From positions 372,001 to 436,000 of the forward strand of contig JADKJP010000004.1 in assembly GCA_016720935.1 (NCBI GenBank): a DNA stretch of 64,000 nucleotides, read 5' to 3'. The position numbers and the translations under genes are program-made. The notes beneath the pieces are model-generated. The model had not been told where the DNA came from. It worked only from the letters and a program-made list of their open reading frames with translations, and ran no database searches. This stretch comes from Bacteroidota bacterium. Its GTDB lineage: Bacteria > Bacteroidota > Bacteroidia > AKYH767-A > 2013-40CM-41-45. Of the stretch, positions 1 through 8,558 are shown piece by piece; the first letter of the stretch is position 1; each line of letters begins with the position of its first letter.

Positions 1-1083
1 AAAAATACCTGTTCCCGCGGTACCGGAAGAACGACTTGAAGTGATGTCAAAACCTCCGATTACATTGTTGGATACGGTAGAACTTGCACCGGTGACAGTG
101 TTAATAATGATCACCTGTACGGAACCAGCAAAATTTGAAACTGTATTTGTGATGGTTGTATACCCTGTGCCGGCCGCATTTGCAAATCCACAATAATTAC
201 CGGTTACAGTATAACCATTACCCGCTTTTATAACAATCGCGCTATATGTATTGGCAGGATATGGATTTCCGCTAATATTCAAAGCCAGCGAGTTGGTTTG
301 GTAAATCCTGTTGTTTGTAATGGTCCATGTCGAACTACCTATAAACGCATAAATACCGGCACTCATTTGTCCGGATGAATAATAGTCGTGGATCGTATTA
401 GTTGTAATGGTAATATTACTGTTATCCTTTCCCACGATGGAGTTATGACTCTTGATATATATGCCTGGAAGGTTTGCTCCTGACGGTGCCAGGTTATTGT
501 TTGAAATAGTATTGTTATCATTTCCGGCACCCGTACCTGAATTAGAAAACCAAATAACAGCTCCATCTGCAGCTGCATTATAAACACCCAGAGAAGAACC
601 TAAAATCGTACAATTGGTAACAAGGTTATTGGTTGCATCCAAAACAAACTTAATGGTCGCGGCTTGATTGGAGGCACTCGTATTTGAAAGGGTCAGGGAA
701 TTCCCACCTGCATTCAATCCATTGATGGTCACATTATCCGCGCCATTCAGTTGAATAAGAGGACCGGCAATGGCTCCTGTAATCGTTCTCACACCGCTGG
801 GTTGAATGGTGAGTGAAGCCCATACTCCTGTACTTTGATTGAGGGATGCTGTAACCAGTTCCGTTGTATTACCGGTGATTGTGATAGTGATATTGAGCGC
901 ATTTTGTGCCCTTGCATTGATGGCTGTGAAAGCTGCATTCAATGTTGCAAAGGTTCCATTGGGTGTCAATGGATTTGCTCCCGCCACCGTAACATTTTGC
1001 CCGGACGACCTTAAAGAAAAAAACAGGCCACAGAAAAAGATTATTAATCTTATGTGAGACCGTTTGAAAATCGCTCTATCCAT
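1..1083 (-). CDS. Secreted beta-helix-like surface protein, N-terminal part
   Basis: An unbroken minus-strand frame starts at ATG 1083 and runs off the left edge, giving about 361 residues. It opens with a signal peptide: basic MDRAIFKR, hydrophobic LIIFFCGLFF, likely cleavage after SSGQ. The rest is rich in Asn, Thr, Ser and Gly with recurring short strand-like runs (DNVTINGL, NDNNTISNNNL, TWTITNNRIY), the look of parallel beta-helix rungs in NosD or pectate-lyase-like folds. I infer an exported adhesin or polysaccharide-binding protein. Its C-terminus lies outside the window, so a T9SS tail cannot be confirmed. Nothing upstream on the same strand suggests an operon. Confidence 0.75.
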   Translation of the reverse strand, partial: MDRAIFKRSHIRLIIFFCGLFFSLRSSGQNVTVAGANPLTPNGTFATLNAAFTAINARAQNALNITITITGNTTELVTASLNQSTGVWASLTIQPSGVRTITGAIAGPLIQLNGADNVTINGLNAGGNSLTLSNTSASNQAATIKFVLDATNNLVTNCTILGSSLGVYNAAADGAVIWFSNSGTGAGNDNNTISNNNLAPSGANLPGIYIKSHNSIVGKDNSNITITTNTIHDYYSSGQMSAGIYAFIGSSTWTITNNRIYQTNSLALNISGNPYPANTYSAIVIKAGNGYTVTGNYCGFANAAGTGYTTITNTVSNFAGSVQVIIINTVTGASSTVSNNVIGGFDITSSRSSGTAGTGIF

Positions 1084-1235
1084 TCAGAATATTTGTAAAA
1101 ACGCCAATCTCGCGAGTTTTGAATCTTCAAAAATAGGCAATCAGCTTGAAACAATCTATTAAATAAAGGTAAATTCATTGTAAATCTTGGTGAATTCAGC
1201 TTTTAATATGTTGATAACCCGAAAGAATGGGTGAA

Positions 1236-1946
1236 TCAACTTAAAAGTTTGGCAAATAGAAAGGCAGCTGCCGCTGCAAGCACCCCGATCATGGTGGTCC
1301 GTAAAGCCCCCTTTACCGGATTCTGGCCAGTCACCTTACTTTTAAAATAGCCAAAAATCATCAGACAAATCACTGTTATAATCGCGGAAAAAAGCAATCC
1401 GGAAACCGGCTTATCTGTAAAAAAATATGCTGAGAGCGGTACGATACCGCCGACTATATATGCCAAACCAATATTTCGTGCACTTTGACGCGCTCTTCTG
1501 ATATCCGGTTTTTCAAGACCAAGCTCAAAACGCATCATAAACTCAACCCATTTGTCGTGATCCTTTTCCATCTCATTCATGATGGTCTCTTGTGATTCAG
1601 CAGACAAACCATAATTGCCAAAGATCTCTTTCACTTCTCTCCGCTCCGTTTCATAATGTGTTTTTATTTCGCGGTATTCCCTTGCGAGTTCTGAATCATA
1701 ATGTTCAATCTCCGTTTTTCCGGCAAGGTATCCTCCCAGGCCCATGGCAATGGAACCTGCAACAATTTCCGCAAAGCCTGCCGTGATAATGATCGCGTTA
1801 TTCGACACCGCGCTGCTAAGACCTGCTGCCAATGCAAAAGGAACGGTCAGGCCATCTGCCATTCCGATAACAATATCCTTTACGGTATCAGTTTGTTCGA
1901 AATGTTCTTCTTTGTGTGAATGATGATGACCCTGAGCAACTGACAT
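1236..1946 (-). CDS. VIT1/CCC1-family Fe/Mn transporter
   Basis: This encodes a 236-residue membrane protein of the VIT1/CCC1 family, which moves Fe2+ or Mn2+ across membranes. The family start motif is visible (DIVIGMADGLTVPFALAAGL), followed by a second helix (AGFAEIVAGSIAMGLGGYLAG). A long acidic and charged middle region (about residues 85-140, EIEHYDSELAREYREIK onward) matches the cytosolic metal-binding domain. Three C-terminal membrane segments follow. The N-terminus is His-rich (GHHHSHKEEH), possibly a metal sensor. The frame can be extended upstream to 1997 from a non-ATG codon, but ATG 1946 is the natural start. It is transcribed away from the cysteine desulfurase. Family assignment is firm; the metal is not determined. 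Confidence 0.88.
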   Translation of the reverse strand: MSVAQGHHHSHKEEHFEQTDTVKDIVIGMADGLTVPFALAAGLSSAVSNNAIIITAGFAEIVAGSIAMGLGGYLAGKTEIEHYDSELAREYREIKTHYETERREVKEIFGNYGLSAESQETIMNEMEKDHDKWVEFMMRFELGLEKPDIRRARQSARNIGLAYIVGGIVPLSAYFFTDKPVSGLLFSAIITVICLMIFGYFKSKVTGQNPVKGALRTTMIGVLAAAAAFLFAKLLS

Positions 1947-2034
1947 ATTGTTTTTTGTTTTTGAAGAGTTCAAAAGTAGGAAAAATGTTTCTGGCAATCC
2001 TTTTAAAAAATTCCATATTCTTTTTTGAATGCCG

Positions 2035-2042
2035 TACTTTTG
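2035..2042 (+). promoter_or_regulatory. Bacteroidota -7 box (TAnnTTTG) before the cysteine desulfurase
   Basis: TACTTTTG fits the Bacteroidota sigma-A -7 consensus TAnnTTTG and ends 27 bp before ATG 2070. No clear TTG -33 element is seen 19-21 bp upstream, so this is tentative. Confidence 0.4.
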
Positions 2043-2069
2043 ATTCTCTCATTCCAGAACTTTACACGA

Positions 2070-3206
2070 ATGGCAATTTATCTTGATTACAATTCGACGA
2101 CTCCGGTTGACCCCCTGGTTTTGGAAACAATGCTACCCTATTTTACAACACGATTCGGTAACGCATCCAGTAAAACCCATTCTTTTGGCTGGATCGCAGA
2201 ACAGGCTGTGACTGATGCGAGACAACAGATAGCAAAGTTCATCGGCGCCGAAGATTCTGAGATCATTTTTACTTCCGGAGCAACTGAAGCGATCAACCTT
2301 GCTATGAAAGGGGCCTTTGAAGCATATTCCGGCAAAGGCAAACACATCATCACTTCAGCGACTGAACACAAGGCCGTCCTGGATACTTGTGCTCATCTTG
2401 AAAAATCGGGAGCGCGTGTTACCATTCTTCCGGTGCAACCTGATGGATTAATCGATCCTTCCGAATTAACAAGCGCGCTTACGGATCAAACCATTCTTGT
2501 TTCCATCATGTACGCTAACAACGAAACCGGTGTGATTCAGAATATCAGGGAACTTTCCGCGATCACTCATGCAAAAGGCAGTATTTTTATGAGTGATGCG
2601 ACACAAGCTTGTGGAAAAATCAGAGTGAATATAGAAGAAGACGGAATTGATCTTTTAGCAATGTCTTCGCATAAGATCTATGGCCCCAAAGGTTGCGGAG
2701 CTTTGTTTGTCCGCAGAAAAAATCCGAGAGTAAAACTGATCGCGCAAATCGATGGCGGAGGTCATGAAAAAGGACTTCGGAGCGGAACCCTCAATGTCCC
2801 GGGTATCGTGGGTTTTGGAAAAGCCTGCGAACTGGCACATGAAAGAATGTGGGAAGACAATCTTCACATTTCCAAATTACGTTCTATGCTTGAGCAAGGC
2901 TTGATTGATCTTGGAAACATTTCTGTAAACGGAAGCACACGCAATCGCTTGCCCAATACAAGCAATCTTGCATTCACAGGAATAAAAGCCTCCACGCTCA
3001 TGAAGCATTTGCCGGATATTGCTGTTGCCAGCGGAAGCGCGTGTACCTCCGCATTAGCTGAACCGTCACATGTACTAAGGGCAATGCAAATTTCAGAAGA
3101 TGTCGCCTATTCATCTGTTCGTTTTTCGATTGGTCGACATAATACTACGGATGAAATAAATATTTGTATCGAAAAAATCCGCGAATTCATTTCAAAAGAA
3201 ATTTAG
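2070..3206 (+). CDS. Cysteine desulfurase (IscS/NifS family)
   Basis: This is a PLP enzyme that converts cysteine to alanine and passes the sulfur to Fe-S cluster assembly or thio-modification. The protein is 378 residues counted from ATG 2070, where MAIYLDYNST matches the family N-terminus. The frame can be extended to 2025, but the extra residues look non-native. Visible motifs are the PLP lysine in SSHKIYGPKG (K202), the stacking histidine in ATEHKAV (H100), TSGATEAINLA for phosphate binding, and the catalytic cysteine loop SGSACTSA (C325). The spacing matches E. coli IscS. No iscU or sufBCD lies alongside; NfuA-like and Mrp genes are 15 kb away. Whether it is the housekeeping IscS or a specialised paralogue is open. 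Confidence 0.93.
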   Translation: MAIYLDYNSTTPVDPLVLETMLPYFTTRFGNASSKTHSFGWIAEQAVTDARQQIAKFIGAEDSEIIFTSGATEAINLAMKGAFEAYSGKGKHIITSATEHKAVLDTCAHLEKSGARVTILPVQPDGLIDPSELTSALTDQTILVSIMYANNETGVIQNIRELSAITHAKGSIFMSDATQACGKIRVNIEEDGIDLLAMSSHKIYGPKGCGALFVRRKNPRVKLIAQIDGGGHEKGLRSGTLNVPGIVGFGKACELAHERMWEDNLHISKLRSMLEQGLIDLGNISVNGSTRNRLPNTSNLAFTGIKASTLMKHLPDIAVASGSACTSALAEPSHVLRAMQISEDVAYSSVRFSIGRHNTTDEINICIEKIREFISKEI

Positions 3207-3418
3207 CGAATTCATCTCAAACCGTTAATTTCTTTTTTTCGTTGAATCATTTTTTCAAACTCAAAAAACATCATTTATTTATTGAATTCCACTTTTAATA
3301 TCCCAACTAATTATTTGGCATTTTGATTCATGATTGTTATCATGATAAATGTCATAATTAAACAGGTCCTTTGTAAAGCATACCGTGATTTTTGAAAAAT
3401 CACACGAAAAAAATCCGA

Positions 3419-5227
3419 ATGAATACTTCAGAATTACACACATTCCACATTCCTGTGATGGGACTGGGATTTACTATTGATACTCCTTTAAAAGTCGCAC
3501 GCTTTGGAATTTCATCCGTTGTTTCAATCATCGAAGATGAATTGGTGGAGCAAATGAGAATGTATCACACCAAAAAATCCGGATTAAATTACATTCCAAT
3601 CAGCGATGAAACTGAAGACTCCAGGGCAAAAAGAATCACCGCTTACCTGAATCTGATTCAGGAACTTGTTTCAAAGCAAACGGAGGAATTGAGCAACCTG
3701 CCATTTGAAGTATCGAATGAACTTTCAAAATATTTTGAATTACTTCCCGAAAATTCACCGGTGAAGGAATTGTATCTTGAGATGCTGGAGACATCCGACA
3801 GCACTGAAAAAATCAGGAAACAAACGTTGCTCAGAAAAAAAATAAAATCCGGCGCTATTGATGTAAACATTATGTCAAAGGTGGACCGTACAAACTACAA
3901 TCAAAACGGTGAGGCATTACCTGCAGAATTTTCAGATGCTTTATCTGCCTTCAGAGGCTTTGCAAAAAGTAGTTTGAACTCCTCGGTCGTATTATCCGCC
4001 GGATACAATCCTCGCTTGTATACATACATCGAAACCTTTCCTGATTTTTTCCCGGACGAATCCGGCACATTGAAAAAGAAAATTATTCTGAAAGTAAGCG
4101 ACTATCGTTCCGCGCTGATCCAGGGAAGATTACTGGCAAAAAAAGGGATCTGGGTTTCTGAATTCCGAATTGAATCCGGATTGAATTGCGGCGGTCATGC
4201 TTTCGCTACCGAAGGACTCTTGCTGGGTCCGATTCTCGAAGAATTCAAACTAAAGAAAAAGGAAATCGAAGAAGAGTTATTGATGACATGCACCATTGCA
4301 TTGAATTCAAAAAGTCTTCCGGTATTTAAGGAAGCACCGGAAATGAAGGTTACAGTTCAGGGAGGTATAGGAACTGCAAATGAAAATAAATTTCTTCTGG
4401 ATTATTATGGAGTAAACGCCACCGGATGGGGAAGTCCATTTTTATTGGTTCCCGAAGCCACCAATGTTGACCCTGATACATTATCAAAATTAACGAAAGC
4501 ACGAAAAGAAGATTATTTTCTGAGTAACGCTTCCCCACTTGGTATCCCGTTCAACAACTTCAGAGGAAGCACTTCCGAAACACAACGTAAAATCAGGATT
4601 GAAAAAGGCCGTCCCGGAAGTCCGTGTTATAAAAAATTTCTCTCATCAAATACTGAATTCAGCAAGACCCCGATATGCACTGCTTCACGTGAATATCAAA
4701 GTCAGAAAATAAAAGAACTGGAAACAAAATCGTTTTCGAAAGAAGCATTTGAAATGGAGTACAACAAAATCACAGACAAAGATTGTTTGTGCGAAGGACT
4801 GGGTACAAGTGCTTTGATTACAAACGATCTGCCTCTCAGTCATCAGCTGAAAGCTGTAGCGATTTGTCCGGGACCCAATCTGGCTTATTTTTCCGATTCA
4901 TTTTCTCTGAAACAAATGGTGGATCATATTTACGGAAGAATCAACATTCTTAACACACTCCGCCGTCCGAACATGTTTGTAAATGAACTCGTCCTTTATG
5001 TAGATTATCTGAAAAAAGAAATCCGGGAGAATCTGGAAACCGCGAATAGCAACAAAACCCGTTACATCAATAATTTCAAAAACAACTTGCTCAGTGGAAT
5101 CGATTATTATAAACAGTTGATTCCTCGTTTGAAGCTTGAAAAGGAAGAATATATCTCACAAATCAAAAAAGATCTCGAGAATCTGGAAGCGACCGTTTCG
5201 TCCATCTTCATTCCACGTGTTGTTTGA
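3419..5227 (+). CDS. Conserved protein, possibly nitronate-monooxygenase-like flavoprotein
   Basis: This is a 602-residue cytosolic protein with no signal peptide or membrane segment. I do not recognise a named family with certainty. Three features recall FMN-binding TIM barrels of the nitronate monooxygenase type: an N-terminal strand pattern (HIPVMGLGFTIDTPLKVARFGISSV is split here as HIPVMGLGF then FGISSVVSI), a Gly-Gly-His site (NCGGHAFATEG, near residue 257), and a phosphate-binding-like GGIG (VQGGIGTANEN, near residue 314) followed by GSPFLLVPEA. The C-terminal 200 residues have a Cys cluster (DKDCLCEG, AICPGP) and end in a charged helical stretch. The frame also opens from a TTG at 3392, but ATG 3419 is preferred. 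It stands alone between two intergenic gaps. Confidence 0.6.
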   Translation: MNTSELHTFHIPVMGLGFTIDTPLKVARFGISSVVSIIEDELVEQMRMYHTKKSGLNYIPISDETEDSRAKRITAYLNLIQELVSKQTEELSNLPFEVSNELSKYFELLPENSPVKELYLEMLETSDSTEKIRKQTLLRKKIKSGAIDVNIMSKVDRTNYNQNGEALPAEFSDALSAFRGFAKSSLNSSVVLSAGYNPRLYTYIETFPDFFPDESGTLKKKIILKVSDYRSALIQGRLLAKKGIWVSEFRIESGLNCGGHAFATEGLLLGPILEEFKLKKKEIEEELLMTCTIALNSKSLPVFKEAPEMKVTVQGGIGTANENKFLLDYYGVNATGWGSPFLLVPEATNVDPDTLSKLTKARKEDYFLSNASPLGIPFNNFRGSTSETQRKIRIEKGRPGSPCYKKFLSSNTEFSKTPICTASREYQSQKIKELETKSFSKEAFEMEYNKITDKDCLCEGLGTSALITNDLPLSHQLKAVAICPGPNLAYFSDSFSLKQMVDHIYGRINILNTLRRPNMFVNELVLYVDYLKKEIRENLETANSNKTRYINNFKNNLLSGIDYYKQLIPRLKLEKEEYISQIKKDLENLEATVSSIFIPRVV

Positions 5228-5319
5228 AGATTTTCCGGAAGAATTGCTGTGCAAAAAGCACGCATTGTAGCACTATTATCCATTAATTTTCACTGAGAAT
5301 ATTTCGGTTTTGTTCTTCA

Positions 5320-5415
5320 ATGAAAAAAAACAATCCTGCTTTAGAGGCTGAAATCGCTCTTTTCATCACGAGTTTTGTGAATTCCAATACTATTCATCTT
5401 CAAGAAAGAGAATAA
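5320..5415 (+). CDS. Possible 31-aa small ORF
   Basis: An ATG-initiated frame (begins MKKNNPALEA, ends LQERE) sits alone in the 264-bp gap before the cold-shock gene. No promoter or ribosome binding site clearly supports it, and I see no known family. It may be chance; the gap otherwise holds AT-rich leader sequence. Confidence 0.2.
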   Translation: MKKNNPALEAEIALFITSFVNSNTIHLQERE

Positions 5416-5491
5416 ACGTATCTTACAACGCGGTTCGGTTTTAAGCTGTTTGTGCTTTTGATCCCTGCATCAAAAAAATTTAAATTCAACT

Positions 5492-6022
5492 ATGAGCAAA
5501 TCACAAGAAACATTCAGTAAAAAAGAAAAAGAAAAAAAGCGTCAGAAAAAGCGCTTGGAAAAAGAGCAAAAGAAAGAAGATAGAAAAGCTAATTCACAGG
5601 GTGCCAGGAGTTTCGAAGAAATGCTGGCCTATGTTGACGAAAACGGAAGACTCTCTTCCACCCCACCCGATCCATCCAAAAAAAGAGTCATCAATGCCGA
5701 AGATATCGAAATCGGAGTAGCACGACGTGCGGCCGAAGATCCGATTCATCTAGGAGTTGTAACCTTCTTTAATACTGAAAAGGGTTATGGTTTTATTAAA
5801 GATAAAGAAAGCGGCGAAAGTGTTTTTGTGCACATCAATGGTTTGATGGACTCAATTAAAGAAAACGACAAAGTAACTTTTGAAACTGAAATGGGACCAA
5901 AAGGTACCAATGCGGTTCGGGTGAGACTGGCACCAAAAGCAGAAGCTCCGAAACCGGAAGCTGCCAAGGCTCCATCAACACAAGCGCCGAACGCCGCTCC
6001 TCAGCCACCAAAGTCAGAATAA
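5492..6022 (+). CDS. Cold-shock-domain RNA-binding protein with extended tails
   Basis: A 176-residue protein whose centre (about residues 87-150) is a cold-shock domain. RNP1 appears as KGYGFI and RNP2 as VFVHI, preceded by GVVTFFNTEKGY, so it should bind single-stranded nucleic acid. Unlike a plain 65-70-residue Csp, it carries an N-terminal strongly basic, likely helical tail (KKEKEKKRQKKRLEKEQKK) and a C-terminal Ala/Pro/Lys-rich tail. Such extended forms are common in Bacteroidota and may act as RNA chaperones. A near-consensus TGCTTTTG lies about 30 bp upstream of the start. The gene is followed by a small ORF and a strong terminator. Confidence 0.88.
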   Translation: MSKSQETFSKKEKEKKRQKKRLEKEQKKEDRKANSQGARSFEEMLAYVDENGRLSSTPPDPSKKRVINAEDIEIGVARRAAEDPIHLGVVTFFNTEKGYGFIKDKESGESVFVHINGLMDSIKENDKVTFETEMGPKGTNAVRVRLAPKAEAPKPEAAKAPSTQAPNAAPQPPKSE

Positions 6023-6102
6023 TTTCTAATTCCGTTGTTGTTTTTACCGGCAATAACCATTGTTTGCACATATCAATTGTTGGTTTTAAAAATACAGGAA
6101 TC

Positions 6103-6309
6103 ATGGCAAAAAAAATGGTCGCAGAAGGCCGTGTGGTATTAAGGGACAAAGCATTCTTTTATGAATTCTGGTCGGATAACCTGCAGGTAACCATCAAGAT
6201 TTACCGTCATGGTAACAAAGGTGAATCCATAGAATTTATCCGTCACGACACACTCAATTTGAAAAATGAAATGGAAGTGGCGTTGGTGAACGCGAAAGTT
6301 CTTAAATAA
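6103..6309 (+). CDS. Small hypothetical protein (68 aa)
   Basis: The protein begins MAKKMVAEGRVVLRDKAF and ends VALVNAKVLK; it is soluble and has no motif I recognise. The frame extends upstream to a TTG at 6064, but ATG 6103 is the better start. It lies 80 bp after the cold-shock gene and ends just before an intrinsic terminator, so the two probably share a transcript. Its coding status is supported by this position and by normal codon use. Function unknown. Confidence 0.6.
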   Translation: MAKKMVAEGRVVLRDKAFFYEFWSDNLQVTIKIYRHGNKGESIEFIRHDTLNLKNEMEVALVNAKVLK

Positions 6310-6326
6310 ACCAGAACAAGTCAAAA

Positions 6327-6361
6327 CAAAAAAATCGTCCGATACCCGGACGATTTTTTTG
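6327..6361 (+). terminator. Intrinsic terminator
   Basis: The stem AATCGTCCG/CGGACGATT with a 4-5-nt loop is flanked by A and T runs, so it could work in both directions. It lies 20 bp after the stop of the 68-aa ORF and before the converging T9SS gene. Confidence 0.85.
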
Positions 6362-6394
6362 TTTTAAACCAGATGTTAGATCTGTCAAAAATAT

Positions 6395-7231
6395 TTAATC
6401 GGTAATTACAATTTGCGCAGTGTAAGATCTTGAATTCTCCGGATCAATTTTTACAAAATAAACTCCTTCCGGCAGCCCCTCTTTTCTTATCAGGATTTTT
6501 CTCGCATTGACATATTCAGTGGATTTGATTTCCTTCCCCATAGTATCATAAATATGAACGGTCAATTTTGAATTCCGTAAATCCTGCGGCAATTCAATGC
6601 TTGTCGATTCATTGAATGGATTCGGGTAACAATTCAAAGTCTTAGTGTTATTTTGATTTTCTCCGACTGAAACCGGACTCAAATCAATCACAACATTGTC
6701 GAAAGCGTATGTCGACCATGCGGCACCAATTGTTTTATATTTAAATGCGATGTAACCGCTGTCGGAAACGAATGGGATGTTTACAATGGTATCCAGCCAT
6801 TGGAATTGAGGTTGCATATAGGAGAGATTGGCGATGACGGTAAAACTACTAAGCGCCGGATCCTGAATATTTGTGCCAAACAGTACTTCAAAATTATCAG
6901 GAAAGGGAGTGCTGAAACCGCTGGTAAGAACCTTCACTGCCAATGTTCCTTCAGATGTAAAATTCAAAGGTGGTGAAACATACCAGTCTACAACCGTGTC
7001 GGTTTGCGCTCCCCCTACATTGTAATCATGTGAAATACACATTGAGAAGAATCCTCCACCTGAATTAGACCAGGCATAGTTGCTTAAAAAACCTGTGCGG
7101 TATTGTTGCCAGCCTGCCATTTCTGAGGGCGTGTCAAAGCCGCTTGAATAAGGCAGCGAAATTCCCTGCGAAAACAGGATGCCAATGCTGAAGCACTGAA
7201 TAAAAAGAATTAAGGGTAGCGTTTTTTTCAT
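6395..7231 (-). CDS. T9SS-sorted secreted protein
   Basis: A 278-residue exported protein. It starts with a signal peptide (MKKTLPLILFIQCFSIGILFSQ). Residues about 25-190 are aromatic-rich beta sequence (FDTPSEMAGWQQY, YAFDNVVIDLSPV), in the style of choice-of-anchor or carbohydrate-binding jelly rolls found in Bacteroidota exoproteins. The last 80 residues are a type A T9SS tail: NCYPNPFNEST, IYDTMGKEI, LPEGVYFVKI and a final basic-hydrophobic strand. The tail predicts crossing of the outer membrane by T9SS and attachment or release at the surface. No catalytic motif was seen. It converges on the terminator at 6327-6361. Confidence 0.85.
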   Translation of the reverse strand: MKKTLPLILFIQCFSIGILFSQGISLPYSSGFDTPSEMAGWQQYRTGFLSNYAWSNSGGGFFSMCISHDYNVGGAQTDTVVDWYVSPPLNFTSEGTLAVKVLTSGFSTPFPDNFEVLFGTNIQDPALSSFTVIANLSYMQPQFQWLDTIVNIPFVSDSGYIAFKYKTIGAAWSTYAFDNVVIDLSPVSVGENQNNTKTLNCYPNPFNESTSIELPQDLRNSKLTVHIYDTMGKEIKSTEYVNARKILIRKEGLPEGVYFVKIDPENSRSYTAQIVITD

Positions 7232-7482
7232 TTCAAATAATTTTTACAGCGTTGAAACTACAATCGAGGAAGTGAAAGAGATGCAAATTACTGTTTGATT
7301 ACTGAAAAATTATAACGCTAAGACAATTTAACTATCCGTTGAAAATAGAACAATGCCTTAATCAATCCAGATAAAATACAGGGTTCATATTACATTTCGA
7401 ATCCTAAAAATGTTCTTGTACAATAAAGAATTCGGCAGAAAGAGGTGGTCTCCGAAAAACTGATGAATTGCAAAATTCTCCC

Positions 7483-8355
7483 TTAAGCCTTAGATGTATT
7501 GATCCCAATGTTATCAATGAGACGCACTTTTCCCAAACGAACGGCAGTACAAACCCTGATCGAAGAGGCATCATTCCAGTCCTTCACCGGTTCAAGTGTA
7601 TCTGAATCCGCTGCTGATACATATTCAACTTTCATGATTCCATTTTTCTCGATCATTGAAATGGCGTGCATGATGAGAACATCAAGCGGTCTGGATTGCC
7701 AGTTGTCACGTATATAAAACAGCGCTTTCGAAATTGCGGTCGCTTCTTTTCGTTCTTCTGGCGAAAGCAGGGTATTTCTTGAACTCATGGCGAGACCGTC
7801 ATTTTCCCTTACTGTCGGACAGCCGATAATACTTACGGGCAAATTCAGCTGTCGGGTCATTGTACGAATGACAGCCAATTGCTGAAAATCTTTTTCCCCG
7901 AAATAGGCTACATCAGGCTGTACGACACGAAACAAATTTGCCACGACCTGCATAACTCCTTTAAAATGGCCGGGGCGATGGCTGGCTTCCATGACCTGAT
8001 CCAAGGTACCCAGATCAATGCTTGGAACCTCAGGCAGCTGTCCTTCCGGATACATTTCGTTAACAGAAGGGGCAAATACAAGATCGGCTCCAATGGGTTC
8101 GAGTAATTTCAGATCAGTCTCGAGGGTTCTGGGATAATTTTTCAGGTCCTCAGGATTGTTAAACTGAGTAGGATTTACAAAAATACTCACCACTACTCTG
8201 TCGTTTTCCCTACGAGCTTTTTCTACTAAGGCAAGGTGACCGGCATGCAAAGCCCCCATGGTAGGGACGAAGCCAATACTTAAACCGGAGGCTTTCCAGG
8301 CAGAAATCTCTTTTTGGAGGGTAATTTTATTATCAATAACCTGCATCATGACCAT
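7483..8355 (-). CDS. panC: Pantoate--beta-alanine ligase
   Basis: This enzyme joins pantoate and beta-alanine with ATP hydrolysis to form pantothenate, the last step before coenzyme A synthesis. The 290-residue length is usual. Signature motifs are the HIGH-type FVPTMGALHAGHL, FVNPTQFNNPEDL, GEKDFQQL and the KMSKS-like AMSSRN. Three ATGs (8355, 8349, 8346) compete; MQVI at 8346 resembles typical PanC starts, so the true protein may be 287 residues. It is divergent from the glycogen-synthase-like gene, a pairing often seen in Bacteroidota. No panB or panD is in the window. Confidence 0.96.
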   Translation of the reverse strand: MVMMQVIDNKITLQKEISAWKASGLSIGFVPTMGALHAGHLALVEKARRENDRVVVSIFVNPTQFNNPEDLKNYPRTLETDLKLLEPIGADLVFAPSVNEMYPEGQLPEVPSIDLGTLDQVMEASHRPGHFKGVMQVVANLFRVVQPDVAYFGEKDFQQLAVIRTMTRQLNLPVSIIGCPTVRENDGLAMSSRNTLLSPEERKEATAISKALFYIRDNWQSRPLDVLIMHAISMIEKNGIMKVEYVSAADSDTLEPVKDWNDASSIRVCTAVRLGKVRLIDNIGINTSKA

Positions 8356-8497
8356 AATGGTTCGCTATTTCGGCTTTATACAATCATTATCGGACCTTTG
8401 ACCAATACCTTTTCCCTTGTTTATCAGCAAATTATGTCCTTAACCTGTTAAAATTTCAATAAAAAACGCAAATTTCCGCTATCGGTTCTTGCATCTA

Positions 8498-8528
8498 TTG
8501 AGTGATACTCTTATTATACGTATCTTTG
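8498..8528 (+). promoter_or_regulatory. Bacteroidota-type promoter for the glgA-like/DUF4270 unit
   Basis: A TTG (8498-8500), a 20-bp spacer and TATCTTTG (8521-8528) match the -33/-7 consensus TTG-N19-21-TAnnTTTG. The start codon at 8559 is 30 bp downstream. Confidence 0.6.
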
Positions 8529-8558
8529 CATGCCAATATTAATAAATCCGATCTGTAA

